From Streptosporangiaceae bacterium (lineage in GTDB: Bacteria > Actinomycetota > Actinomycetes > Streptosporangiales > Streptosporangiaceae), in assembly GCA_030040475.1 (NCBI GenBank), contig JASHTQ010000541.1, positions 1 through 20,067 on the forward strand: a DNA stretch of 20,067 nucleotides, written 5' to 3'. Position 1 is the stretch's first letter, and each line of letters opens with the position of its first letter. Shown here in pieces: positions 14,546 through 20,067 of the stretch. Below the pieces are notes generated by a model. That model ran no database searches, was not told where the DNA came from, and saw only the letters and a list, made by a program, of their open reading frames with translations. The translations under genes were made by a program, and so were the position numbers.

Positions 14546-16042
14546 TCACGGCGGGGTCATGGTTGCGGAAGACGCCTGGTAGCTGGCGTTTCCGGAGTAG
14601 CTGGCCTGGATGGTGTCCTGGTCTTGCTCGGCCAGGAGGGTCTGGGCGGCGGTCAGTACGCAGGTGGCCACGCCGCTGGTGCTGGTGTCCGGGGTGCACA
14701 GCTGGGTGTTCCCGGTGCTGAACGAGACGGGCTGGCCGCTGACCGGGTGGCCGGAGGCGGTCAGTTTGGCGGTGAGGGTGAGTTCCTTGCGGGGAGTGGC
14801 GCGGAAGCTGTCGGTCAGCGCGGTCGGGGCGCGGGCGACGGTCTGGTTGAGCGTGCCGACGGAGGCGCCGTAGCTGGCGTCGCCGGGATAGGCGGCGGTG
14901 ATCGCGTCGATGCCGGCCGGCAGGGCCGTGGTGGCGCATTTGGCCTTGTAGGTGCTGCCGCCGGCGTGGGTCAGGGACACGGCGCTGCACAGCACCATGG
15001 AGCCGCTGCTGAAGGTGATGGTGCCGCCGTCGGCCGGGGCGATCGTCGCGGTGAAGGTGACCTTCTGGCCGAAGGTGCCCGGGTTCTGCGACGAGGTCAC
15101 CATGGTGACGGGAACCGGCAGCACCGCGCTGATCACCGACACGGTGCCATCGCCGTTGTTGGCCACGTAGACGGCGTGAGTGGAGGTGTCCGCCGCCACC
15201 GCCCACGGGCTGAGGCCGACGGGAACGGTGGCGGCCAGCGTGCTCGTCGCCGCGTCGACCACGGACACCGTGCCAGCGCCGCCGTTGGCCGTGTAGATGA
15301 TCCCGGCCGCGGGGTCTACCGTTACCCCGAGCGGATCGGGGCCGACGGGGATGGTGCCGGTCACGGTGTTGGTGGCCGCGTCGACCACCGACACCGTGCC
15401 AGCGTCGGCGTCATTGGCCACGTAGACGGTCCCGGCGCCGGGGTCCACCGCAACCCCGGACGGGTACACGCCGACCGGGATGGTCGCGGTCACGGTGCCG
15501 GTCGCCGCGTCGATCACCCACATCGTGCCGGGATTGTCGTCATCGGCTACGTAGACGGTCCCGATGGCGGGATCCACCGCCACGACCCACGGCACAAGGC
15601 CGACGGCGATGGTGCCGGTCACGGTGCTGGTGGCAGCGTCGATTACCGACACCGTGCCGTCGCCGGTGTTGGTCACGTAGACGGTCCCGGCGCCGGAATC
15701 CACCGCCACCCCGGTCGGGTCGGAGCCGACGGGGATCGTCGCGGTGACGGTGCTGGTCGCCGCGTCGATCACCGACACCGTGCCGGGCTCGTTGTTGGTC
15801 ACGTAGACGGTCCCGGCCGCGGGATCTGCCGCCACCCCGACCGGGTAGGCGCCGACGGGGATGGTGGCGGTCACGGCGTAGCCGCCTGCCGCCGAGGCGG
15901 GCACCGCGCCGACCGCCAGCGCCAGCGCCAGCGCCAGTGTCGGTGCCAGCGCGGCCGCCGCGGCGACGGCGGCGCCGCGGCGGGCTGCGGTCCTGCGGCG
16001 ATGTCCGGCGTCGGCATGATGGTGGTCGTGCCGTGCGTGCAT
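14546..16042 (-). CDS. Secreted YVTN-repeat beta-propeller protein with Ig-like domains
   Basis: The 498-residue protein starts with a His/Arg-rich n-region and a long Ala/Leu hydrophobic stretch ending AVPASAAGG (signal peptide to about 52). Six repeats of 42-43 residues follow (57-310), each of the form VTATIPVG..P.GVAVDP.AGTVYV.N..GTVSVIDAATST, the YVTN propeller repeat. From about 311 come two Ig-like modules (SSQNPGTFGQKVTFTATIAP with AAYPGDASYGAS; then TPRKELTLTAKLTASGHPVS with ASYSGNASYQAS). Each Ig-like module carries Cys residues that could pair. No membrane anchor or sortase motif is visible, so it is probably released. YVTN propellers commonly have seven blades, so six repeats is slightly short. 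The function is unknown; surface binding is a guess. A strong AGGAGG lies 6 nt before ATG 16042. Confidence 0.88.
   Translation of the reverse strand: MHARHDHHHADAGHRRRTAARRGAAVAAAAALAPTLALALALAVGAVPASAAGGYAVTATIPVGAYPVGVAADPAAGTVYVTNNEPGTVSVIDAATSTVTATIPVGSDPTGVAVDSGAGTVYVTNTGDGTVSVIDAATSTVTGTIAVGLVPWVVAVDPAIGTVYVADDDNPGTMWVIDAATGTVTATIPVGVYPSGVAVDPGAGTVYVANDADAGTVSVVDAATNTVTGTIPVGPDPLGVTVDPAAGIIYTANGGAGTVSVVDAATSTLAATVPVGLSPWAVAADTSTHAVYVANNGDGTVSVISAVLPVPVTMVTSSQNPGTFGQKVTFTATIAPADGGTITFSSGSMVLCSAVSLTHAGGSTYKAKCATTALPAGIDAITAAYPGDASYGASVGTLNQTVARAPTALTDSFRATPRKELTLTAKLTASGHPVSGQPVSFSTGNTQLCTPDTSTSGVATCVLTAAQTLLAEQDQDTIQASYSGNASYQASSATMTPP
15113..15874 (-). repeat. Six tandem ~126-129-bp coding repeats (YVTN blades)
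   Basis: The beta-propeller region consists at DNA level of six back-to-back units of 126 or 129 bp. Recurrent blocks include ACGTAGACGGTCCCGGC and GTCGCCGCGTCGATCACC on the plus strand. Units are very similar at the Thr-Val-Tyr-Val and Asp-Ala-Ala-Thr parts and differ at the loops, as expected from recent internal duplication. Such arrays can change copy number by slippage or recombination. Confidence 0.8.
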
Positions 16043-16130
16043 AACCCGCCTCCTGACTTCGTCCCGTGCCCCCGGTACCGGGAGCTTGCCCTGCAGCAGG
16101 CCGGGCCGGTCCCCCGATGAGCGCGACTCG

Positions 16131-16159
16131 ACTATATCACTTTAAGTAATTGATCAATT
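16131..16159 (-). promoter_or_regulatory. Candidate promoter of the YVTN gene
   Basis: On the minus strand AATTGA (16154-16159) and TATAGT (16131-16136) are separated by 17 bp. TATAGT is a good -10. The -35 half lies inside the 16-bp core palindrome, so a protein bound there would block polymerase. It is about 90 bp upstream of the start codon. Confidence 0.45.
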
Positions 16160-16170
16160 ACAATTAGTGA
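16137..16170. promoter_or_regulatory. 34-bp palindromic operator between the YVTN and thiol-peroxidase genes
   Basis: TCACT, 4 nt, GTAATTGATCAATTAC (16146-16161, a perfect palindrome), 4 nt, AGTGA. The whole 34 bp is symmetric except for the two 4-nt spacers. It is strikingly AT-rich for this genome and lies between the -10 elements of two divergent genes. The form suggests a MarR- or TetR-like dimer or double-dimer site. No such regulator is encoded in the window. Confidence 0.65.
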
Positions 16171-16184
16171 ACAGACGGCCTGCA

Positions 16185-16190
16185 TACAAT
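16185..16190 (+). promoter_or_regulatory. Candidate -10 of the thiol-peroxidase gene
   Basis: TACAAT matches five of six consensus -10 bases. It is 47 bp upstream of the bcp ATG and 15 bp beyond the right end of the 34-bp palindrome, which would cover the -35 region (TTAGTG or nearby). The -35 itself is poor, suggesting an activator or an alternative sigma factor. Confidence 0.4.
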
Positions 16191-16237
16191 CTGCTGAGTG
16201 ATACCGGCCCCCGGCGGACACGGAAAGCAGGAGTGGC

Positions 16238-16714
16238 ATGGCACGCGGTACTGGCGTGGGCGACAAGGCACCGGACTTCACCCTCCCGGCACAGTCGGGC
16301 GAGCAGGTCCGGCTGGGCGACCGGCTCGGCGAACGGGTGGTGGTCCTGTACTTCTATCCCAAGGACAACACTCCGGGCTGCACGGCCGAGGCGTGCGCCT
16401 TCCGCGACAGCCACGAGGTGTTCACCGACGCGGGCGCCGAGGTGATCGGGGTCAGCTCGGACTCCGTGGACAGGCACGCGGCCTTCGCCGGGCGGCACAA
16501 GCTGCCGTTCACGCTGCTCAGCGACCTCGGCGGCCAGGTCCGCAAGAGGTACGGCGTGCCGGCCGTGCTGGGCCTGCTGCCCGGCCGGGTCACCTACGTC
16601 ATCGACAGGCAGGGCACGATCCGGCACGTCTTCAACTCGATGACGAACATCGACCAGCACGTCGCCGACGCGCTCGAGGTGGTCCGTGGGCTGCAGGCGG
16701 AGCAGCCCGGCTGA
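16238..16714 (+). CDS. bcp: Thioredoxin-dependent thiol peroxidase (Bcp/PrxQ peroxiredoxin)
   Basis: The 158-residue length is typical of Bcp. GDKAPDFTLP (8-17) opens the thioredoxin fold. YFYPKDNTPGCTAEACAFRD (38-57) holds the peroxidatic Cys48 with Thr45, and the resolving Cys53 five residues later, the PrxQ arrangement for an intramolecular disulfide. VIGVSSDSVDRHAAFAGRHK and LPFTLLSD follow as in the family. It reduces hydrogen peroxide and organic hydroperoxides in the cytoplasm using thioredoxin. GCAGGAG stands before ATG 16238. It is alone on this strand, divergent from the YVTN gene and convergent with the GNAT-like gene. The palindrome upstream could make it redox-regulated; that is inference. 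Confidence 0.95.
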   Translation: MARGTGVGDKAPDFTLPAQSGEQVRLGDRLGERVVVLYFYPKDNTPGCTAEACAFRDSHEVFTDAGAEVIGVSSDSVDRHAAFAGRHKLPFTLLSDLGGQVRKRYGVPAVLGLLPGRVTYVIDRQGTIRHVFNSMTNIDQHVADALEVVRGLQAEQPG

Positions 16715-16723
16715 CTGGGCTGC
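16702..16723. terminator. Small hairpin between convergent genes
   Basis: GCAGCCC (16702-16708) and GGGCTGC (16717-16723) form a perfect 7-bp stem with an 8-nt loop that contains the bcp stop codon. It is the only candidate terminator in the 25-bp gap between bcp and the convergent GNAT-like gene. Confidence 0.4.
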
Positions 16724-16739
16724 GGCCCGGGCGCGACGC

Positions 16740-17522
16740 TTAGGTCTGCGGGTGGATCATCCAGACGTTGGGTTCCCAGTAGGAGCCAAGGTCGGCCTCG
16801 CGGTCGATGTGCACGGTGGCCAGGCCCTCGGGGAACACATAGTCTCCCGACTCGGGAAGCGGCATGCCGACCCAGGACTCCCAGTCCGCAACCGTGCCTT
16901 CAATGCGGAGCGAACGCGGCAGCGGCGGACCCACCCGGGCGCCAAGGCGCTCGTGCGTCCGCAGCCAGGGGTCGAGCAGCCGGCCGTCTTCCCGGCGCCA
17001 CCGCACGTACCTCTCGATCGGGGCCAGCGGGTAGCGGGCCTTCCACGACGGCCGCACCGGCGCGATCAGCCTGCTGAGCGCGTGCCGCATCGCGTTGGCC
17101 CGCATCGCGGCCAGCATCTCGGCGGCCAGGCCGCGGCCGCGGCCGCCCGGCTGGATCTCGGCGGCGAGCGCGCACACCGTGTTCGCCGGCCGGCCCTCCC
17201 GGTGCTGGGCGAAGATCGCCTCGAGCACGGTGTCGATCCCGTCCGGCAGGCTCTCGTCCCGGCCGTCCCAGGCCAGCGGGCCGGTAATGCCGACGGCGAG
17301 CACGGTGTCGTCGGCCTGATCGTGCAGCAGGAACAGGAAATCGGGGAATTCCTCGTCGAGCTGGGGCCACCAGTAGTTCACCGTCTCGCCGTGCAGGTTG
17401 TACTCGGGCCATACCGTCGGCAGCCGCATGGCGCGCGCCCACAGGTCTGGCCGCTCCGACGCGGTATGCGCCGTTATCGCCGCGCCGTCCCCGCCTGCCG
17501 TGAACCATGGAGCGTCGGACAT
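16740..17522 (-). CDS. GNAT-like acetyltransferase-fold protein of unknown substrate
   Basis: The 260-residue protein carries a GNAT acetyl-CoA loop, EIQPGGRGRGLAAEML (122-137, pattern Q-x-x-G-R-G-x-G/A), preceded by beta-strand-like segments FPDFLFLLHD and TVLAVGITGPLAW. The C-terminal half (from about 155, VRPSWKARYPLAPIERYVRW onward) resembles no family I can name. It includes many Trp and Tyr residues and ends in SYWEPNVWMIHPQT. No signal peptide is present. Large GNAT-like proteins of this type are common hypothetical proteins in actinomycetes. Nothing in the neighbours defines its role. The gene lies head to head with the iol genes, with 160 bp between starts (ATG 17522 and 17683), so it might share their control region. 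Confidence 0.7.
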   Translation of the reverse strand: MSDAPWFTAGGDGAAITAHTASERPDLWARAMRLPTVWPEYNLHGETVNYWWPQLDEEFPDFLFLLHDQADDTVLAVGITGPLAWDGRDESLPDGIDTVLEAIFAQHREGRPANTVCALAAEIQPGGRGRGLAAEMLAAMRANAMRHALSRLIAPVRPSWKARYPLAPIERYVRWRREDGRLLDPWLRTHERLGARVGPPLPRSLRIEGTVADWESWVGMPLPESGDYVFPEGLATVHIDREADLGSYWEPNVWMIHPQT

Positions 17523-17592
17523 GGTGACCTTCCTACCACGCTCCCGTCACCGTTGCCGCGGCCGATGCAGCCCGATGCCCTTTCCCGCGAGA

Positions 17593-17612
17593 ATGTCCTG
17601 TCATTAGGACAT
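17593..17612. promoter_or_regulatory. Operator-like inverted repeat upstream of iolC
   Basis: ATGTCCT-GTCATT-AGGACAT has perfect 7-bp arms and a 6-bp spacer. It sits 5 bp before a consensus -35, TTGACA (17618-17623), on the plus strand, between the GNAT-like gene and iolC. The symmetry suits a dimeric GntR-like repressor. From memory it resembles the TGTC-type motif described for IolR of Corynebacterium; that likeness is unverified. A matching -10 is weak (AAGCTT, 18-bp spacer). Confidence 0.5.
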
Positions 17613-17682
17613 CACCTTTGACATACCGGCCGGCCGCGGCCAAGCTTTGATCACGCAGGTCGCGGCATCGCAGAGGAACCAC

Positions 17683-18669
17683 ATGCGGATCGGACTCGTC
17701 GCAGGCACGCCGGTGAGCTACGACGTGCTCACCATCGGCCGCGTCGGCGTCGACCTCTACCCGCTGCAGGCCGGGGTCGGGCTCGAGGACGTCGAGACGT
17801 TCGGGAAGTTCCTCGGCGGCAGCGCGACCAACGTCGCGGTCGCGGCGGCCAGGCACGGCCGCAGGTCGGCGGTCATCACCCGCACCGGCGCGGACCCGTT
17901 CGGCCGGTACGTGCACAGGGCACTGCGCGAGTTCGGCGTGGACGACGCCTTCGTCACCGCGGTGCCCGAGCTGCCGACCCCGGTGACCTTCTGCGAGGTG
18001 TTCCCGCCCGACCACTTCCCGATCTGGTTCTACCGCTACCCCAAGGCGCCCGACCTGGAGCTCAGGCCGGAGGAGATCCCGGCGGCCCAGGTCCGCGACG
18101 CGCGGCTGTTCTGGGCGACGGTGACCGGGCTGAGCGCCGAGCCGAGCCGCGCGGCGCACTTCGCCGCCTGGCAGGCCCGCGGCAGGGCGCCGATGACCGT
18201 TCTCGACCTGGACTACCGGCCGGTCTTCTGGGCGTCGAGGGAGCACGCCCACCAGCAGGTGCTGGCCGCGCTCGGCCAGGTCACGGTCGTCGTGGGCAAC
18301 CTGGACGAGTGCCAGACCGCGGTCGGCACCGCGGACGCGCGGGCGGCCGCGGCGGCACTTCTCGAGGCGGGGGTCGAGCTCGCGGTGGTCAAGCGGGGAC
18401 CGGACGGCGTGTACGCACGCACCAGGGATGCCGAGGTCGAGGTCGCGCCGCTGACGGTCGACGTCGTCAACGGGCTCGGCGCTGGCGACGGGTTCGGCGG
18501 CGCGCTGTGTCACGGGCTGCTGGCCGGCTGGCCGCTGGACCGGATCATCCGGTTCGCCAACGCCGCCGGGGCGATCGTCACCACCCGGCTGGAGTGCTCG
18601 TCCGCCATGCCGACCACGGCCGAGGTCGAGGACTTCCTGCGGAGCTCGGCTCCGACGGGTGCGTCATGA
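17683..18669 (+). CDS. iolC: 5-dehydro-2-deoxygluconokinase
   Basis: A PfkB-family sugar kinase of 328 residues. The substrate-binding signature is GGSATNVAVAAARHG (45-59). The catalytic signature is VNGLGAGDGFGGALCHGLL (262-280), with base Asp269; NGLGAGD rather than DTTGAGD is characteristic of IolC. TIGRVGVDLYP (17-27) is also an IolC mark. It phosphorylates 2-deoxy-5-keto-gluconate in myo-inositol catabolism. ATG 17683 was chosen over an in-frame TTG at 17647 because AGAGGA lies just upstream. It heads the iol cluster and is followed by iolB and iolD. The aldolase-like gene often found next to iolC in actinomycetes is absent. Confidence 0.93.
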   Translation: MRIGLVAGTPVSYDVLTIGRVGVDLYPLQAGVGLEDVETFGKFLGGSATNVAVAAARHGRRSAVITRTGADPFGRYVHRALREFGVDDAFVTAVPELPTPVTFCEVFPPDHFPIWFYRYPKAPDLELRPEEIPAAQVRDARLFWATVTGLSAEPSRAAHFAAWQARGRAPMTVLDLDYRPVFWASREHAHQQVLAALGQVTVVVGNLDECQTAVGTADARAAAAALLEAGVELAVVKRGPDGVYARTRDAEVEVAPLTVDVVNGLGAGDGFGGALCHGLLAGWPLDRIIRFANAAGAIVTTRLECSSAMPTTAEVEDFLRSSAPTGAS

Positions 18670-18728
18670 GCGCCGAGGCGGCGGACGCCGCGTGCGCCCT
18701 GGTCCACGGTGTTAGGTTTCGGCCATGA
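18666..18728 (+). CDS. Possible 20-residue ORF linking iolC and iolB
   Basis: ATG AGC ... CCA TGA encodes [20 protein letters not shown]. Its ATG overlaps the iolC stop (ATGA) and its stop overlaps the iolB start (ATGA), so ribosomes could be handed through all three. It has no recognisable family. It may be a remnant of a lost gene, a coupling leader, or chance. The interval also fits a leaderless promoter for iolB. Confidence 0.3.
   Translation: MSAEAADAACALVHGVRFRP
18713..18718 (+). promoter_or_regulatory. Candidate -10 for a leaderless iolB transcript
   Basis: TAGGTT fits the actinobacterial TANNNT -10 element and ends 6 nt before the iolB ATG, the distance expected when transcription begins on the start codon. 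No ribosome-binding site precedes iolB, which is consistent. No -35 was recognised. Confidence 0.4.
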
Positions 18729-19609
18729 CAATCCACGATGAGGCTTTGGACTGGCATTTCCCGGCCGGGAGCACGGCCGACGGGCGGGAGATCGTGCGCA
18801 TCACGCCCGAGCTGGCGCACTGGGGGTACAGCGGCCTGCGGGTGCTCGACCTGGCCGCTGGAGATACCGAGCTCGGCGATACCGGCGGGAACGAGATGAT
18901 CGTGCTGCCGCTGGCCGGCTCGTGCACGGTGGACACCGACGCCGGCGGCGCGGACCTGGCCGGCCGCGCGAACGTGTTCTCCTCGGTCACCGACTGCGCC
19001 TACGTGCCCCGCGATACCGCGTACCGGATCGTCTCGGACGGCGGCGGCCGGTTCGCGCTCGCCCTCGCCCGCTCCGAGGCCGAGGGACTCCCCTTCCGGC
19101 ACGTGAAGGCGGACGAGGTCCGGGTCGAGCTGCGCGGGGCCGGGGCCTGCTCGCGGCGGGTCAGCAACTTCGGCACCCCGGACGTGCTCGAGGCCGACCG
19201 GCTGATCGCCTGCGAGGTCTTCACGCCCGCGGGCAACTGGTCGTCCTACCCGCCGCACAAGCATGACTCGCAGCGGCCGGGCGAATCCGTGCTCGAGGAG
19301 ATCTACTACTTCCAGATGGCGGACGGGCCGGCCGGCCCGGGCCTGGCGTACCAGCGCGTGTACGGCACCGCGCAACGCCCGGCGGACGTGCTCGCCGAGG
19401 TCCGCAGCGGGGACGTGGTGATCGTGCCGCACGGCTGGCACGGGCCCTCGATGGCGGTGCCCGGCTACGACCTGTACTACCTCAACGTGATGGCAGGTCC
19501 CGGCCGGAGGGAATGGCTCGTCTGCGACGATCCCGCCCACTCCTGGATCCGGGAGCAGTGGAAGGACCAGCAGGTCGACCCGCGGGTCAGCGACTGGAGA
19601 CTGGATTGA
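18725..19609 (+). CDS. iolB: 5-deoxy-glucuronate isomerase
   Basis: The 294-residue bicupin matches IolB in length and motifs. [16 protein letters not shown] (54-69) opens the first cupin. SSYPPHKHD (173-181) with Glu192 in LEEIYYFQ supplies the metal ligands His178, His180 and Glu192. HGWHGP (236-241) supplies the remaining His, and [13 protein letters not shown] (247-259) is the family's C-terminal mark. It converts 5-deoxy-D-glucuronate to 2-deoxy-5-keto-gluconate, the substrate of IolC, in the cytoplasm. The last codons overlap the iolD start (TTGA at 19606-19609), indicating one operon. Confidence 0.96.
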   Translation: MTIHDEALDWHFPAGSTADGREIVRITPELAHWGYSGLRVLDLAAGDTELGDTGGNEMIVLPLAGSCTVDTDAGGADLAGRANVFSSVTDCAYVPRDTAYRIVSDGGGRFALALARSEAEGLPFRHVKADEVRVELRGAGACSRRVSNFGTPDVLEADRLIACEVFTPAGNWSSYPPHKHDSQRPGESVLEEIYYFQMADGPAGPGLAYQRVYGTAQRPADVLAEVRSGDVVIVPHGWHGPSMAVPGYDLYYLNVMAGPGRREWLVCDDPAHSWIREQWKDQQVDPRVSDWRLD

Positions 19610-20067
19610 ACACGCTACGGCTGACGGTAGGCCAGGCGGTGGTCCGTTTCCTGGCCGCGCAGTACAGCGAGCGCGACGGCGCCCGGCACCGGCTCATCGA
19701 GGGCTGCTTCGGCATCTTCGGGCACGGCAACGTGGCCGGCCTCGGCCAGGCGCTGCTCGAGGCCGAGCTCACCGCGGACCCGGGATCCGCCCTGCGGTAC
19801 TGGCAGGGACGCAACGAGCAGGCGATGGTGCACGCCGCGGCCGCGTTCGCCAGGACACGTAACCGGATGTCCACGCTGGCCTGCACCTCGTCGATCGGGC
19901 CCGGCGCGACGAACATGGTGACCGGGGCGGCGCTTGCCACCATCAACCGGCTGCCGGTATTGCTGCTGCCCGGGGACGTGTTCGCGACCAGGGTCGCAGA
20001 TCCCGTGCTGCAGCAACTCGAGCAGCCCGGCGCGCAGGACATCAGCGTCAACGACGCCTTCCGGCCG
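19606..20067 (+). CDS. iolD: 3D-(3,5/4)-trihydroxycyclohexane-1,2-dione hydrolase, N-terminal part
   Basis: The frame starts with TTG at 19606, overlapping the iolB stop by TTGA, and is open to the window edge (154 codons). The visible part matches the TPP-binding N-terminal domain of Iol[16 protein letters not shown] near the start, [37 protein letters not shown] with the catalytic-type Glu of TPP enzymes, [20 protein letters not shown], and [20 protein letters not shown]. The enzyme opens the ring of the inositol-derived dione using thiamine diphosphate. About 470-490 residues of a normal-length protein lie outside the window. The TTG start is supported by coupling rather than by a ribosome site; no ATG or GTG lies closer upstream. 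Confidence 0.95.
   Translation, partial: MNTLRLTVGQAVVRFLAAQYSERDGARHRLIEGCFGIFGHGNVAGLGQALLEAELTADPGSALRYWQGRNEQAMVHAAAAFARTRNRMSTLACTSSIGPGATNMVTGAALATINRLPVLLLPGDVFATRVADPVLQQLEQPGAQDISVNDAFRP

Noticed and set aside
15113..15874. Regular repeats that might be taken for a CRISPR or minisatellite array
   Set aside because: Units are 126-129 bp, in frame, and encode propeller blades; there are no unique spacers.
14225..16120. A 631-codon plus-strand frame with Gly/His/Arg repeats opposite the YVTN gene
   Set aside because: Its repeats are the reverse complement of the propeller repeats. The minus frame has a signal peptide, strong ribosome site and known motifs.

Overview
The window is very GC-rich, with strong G/C preference at third codon positions, GTG and TTG starts, apparently leaderless genes and long open frames on both strands. 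This is the signature of a high-GC actinomycete chromosome. The AfsR/SARP regulator, MalEFG-type sugar uptake genes, LacI regulators and inositol genes fit a soil, saprophytic actinomycete. I cannot assign a genus. No tRNA, rRNA, CRISPR array or insertion sequence was seen.

Layout. (1) 1-3378: the last codons of an ABC-2-type permease, overlapped tail to tail by a large AfsR-like regulator. (2) 3589-14119: a sugar-utilisation block. It holds a MalK/UgpC-type ATPase, a LacI regulator, a divergent HhH-PHP phosphoesterase, then an operon (minus strand) of solute-binding lipoprotein, MalF-type permease, MalG-type permease and a GH13 alpha-glucosidase. Divergent from that operon is a 694-residue protein made of two complete LacI regulators in one reading frame. 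(3) 14120-14545: a gene-free stretch with seven DnaA-box-like 9-mers, all in one orientation and spaced at about 11 or 21 bp, followed by a perfect 15-bp hairpin. (4) 14546-17522: a secreted six-repeat YVTN/Ig-like protein, a divergent Bcp-type thiol peroxidase with a 34-bp palindrome between them, and a GNAT-like protein. (5) 17683-20067: a myo-inositol catabolism operon, iolC-iolB-iolD, with iolD cut by the window edge.

How the genes work together. The lipoprotein and two permeases would import an oligosaccharide, energised by the ATPase encoded about 4 kb away, and the alpha-glucosidase would hydrolyse it in the cytoplasm. The two LacI genes flanking the block have almost identical DNA-recognition helices, so they probably read overlapping operator sets. 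The iol genes form a separate catabolic route with their own operator-like inverted repeat.

The most unusual items are the tandem LacI-LacI fusion, the LacI-type operator palindrome buried in its linker coding sequence, the helically phased DnaA-box-like array, and the long palindrome between the YVTN and peroxidase genes.
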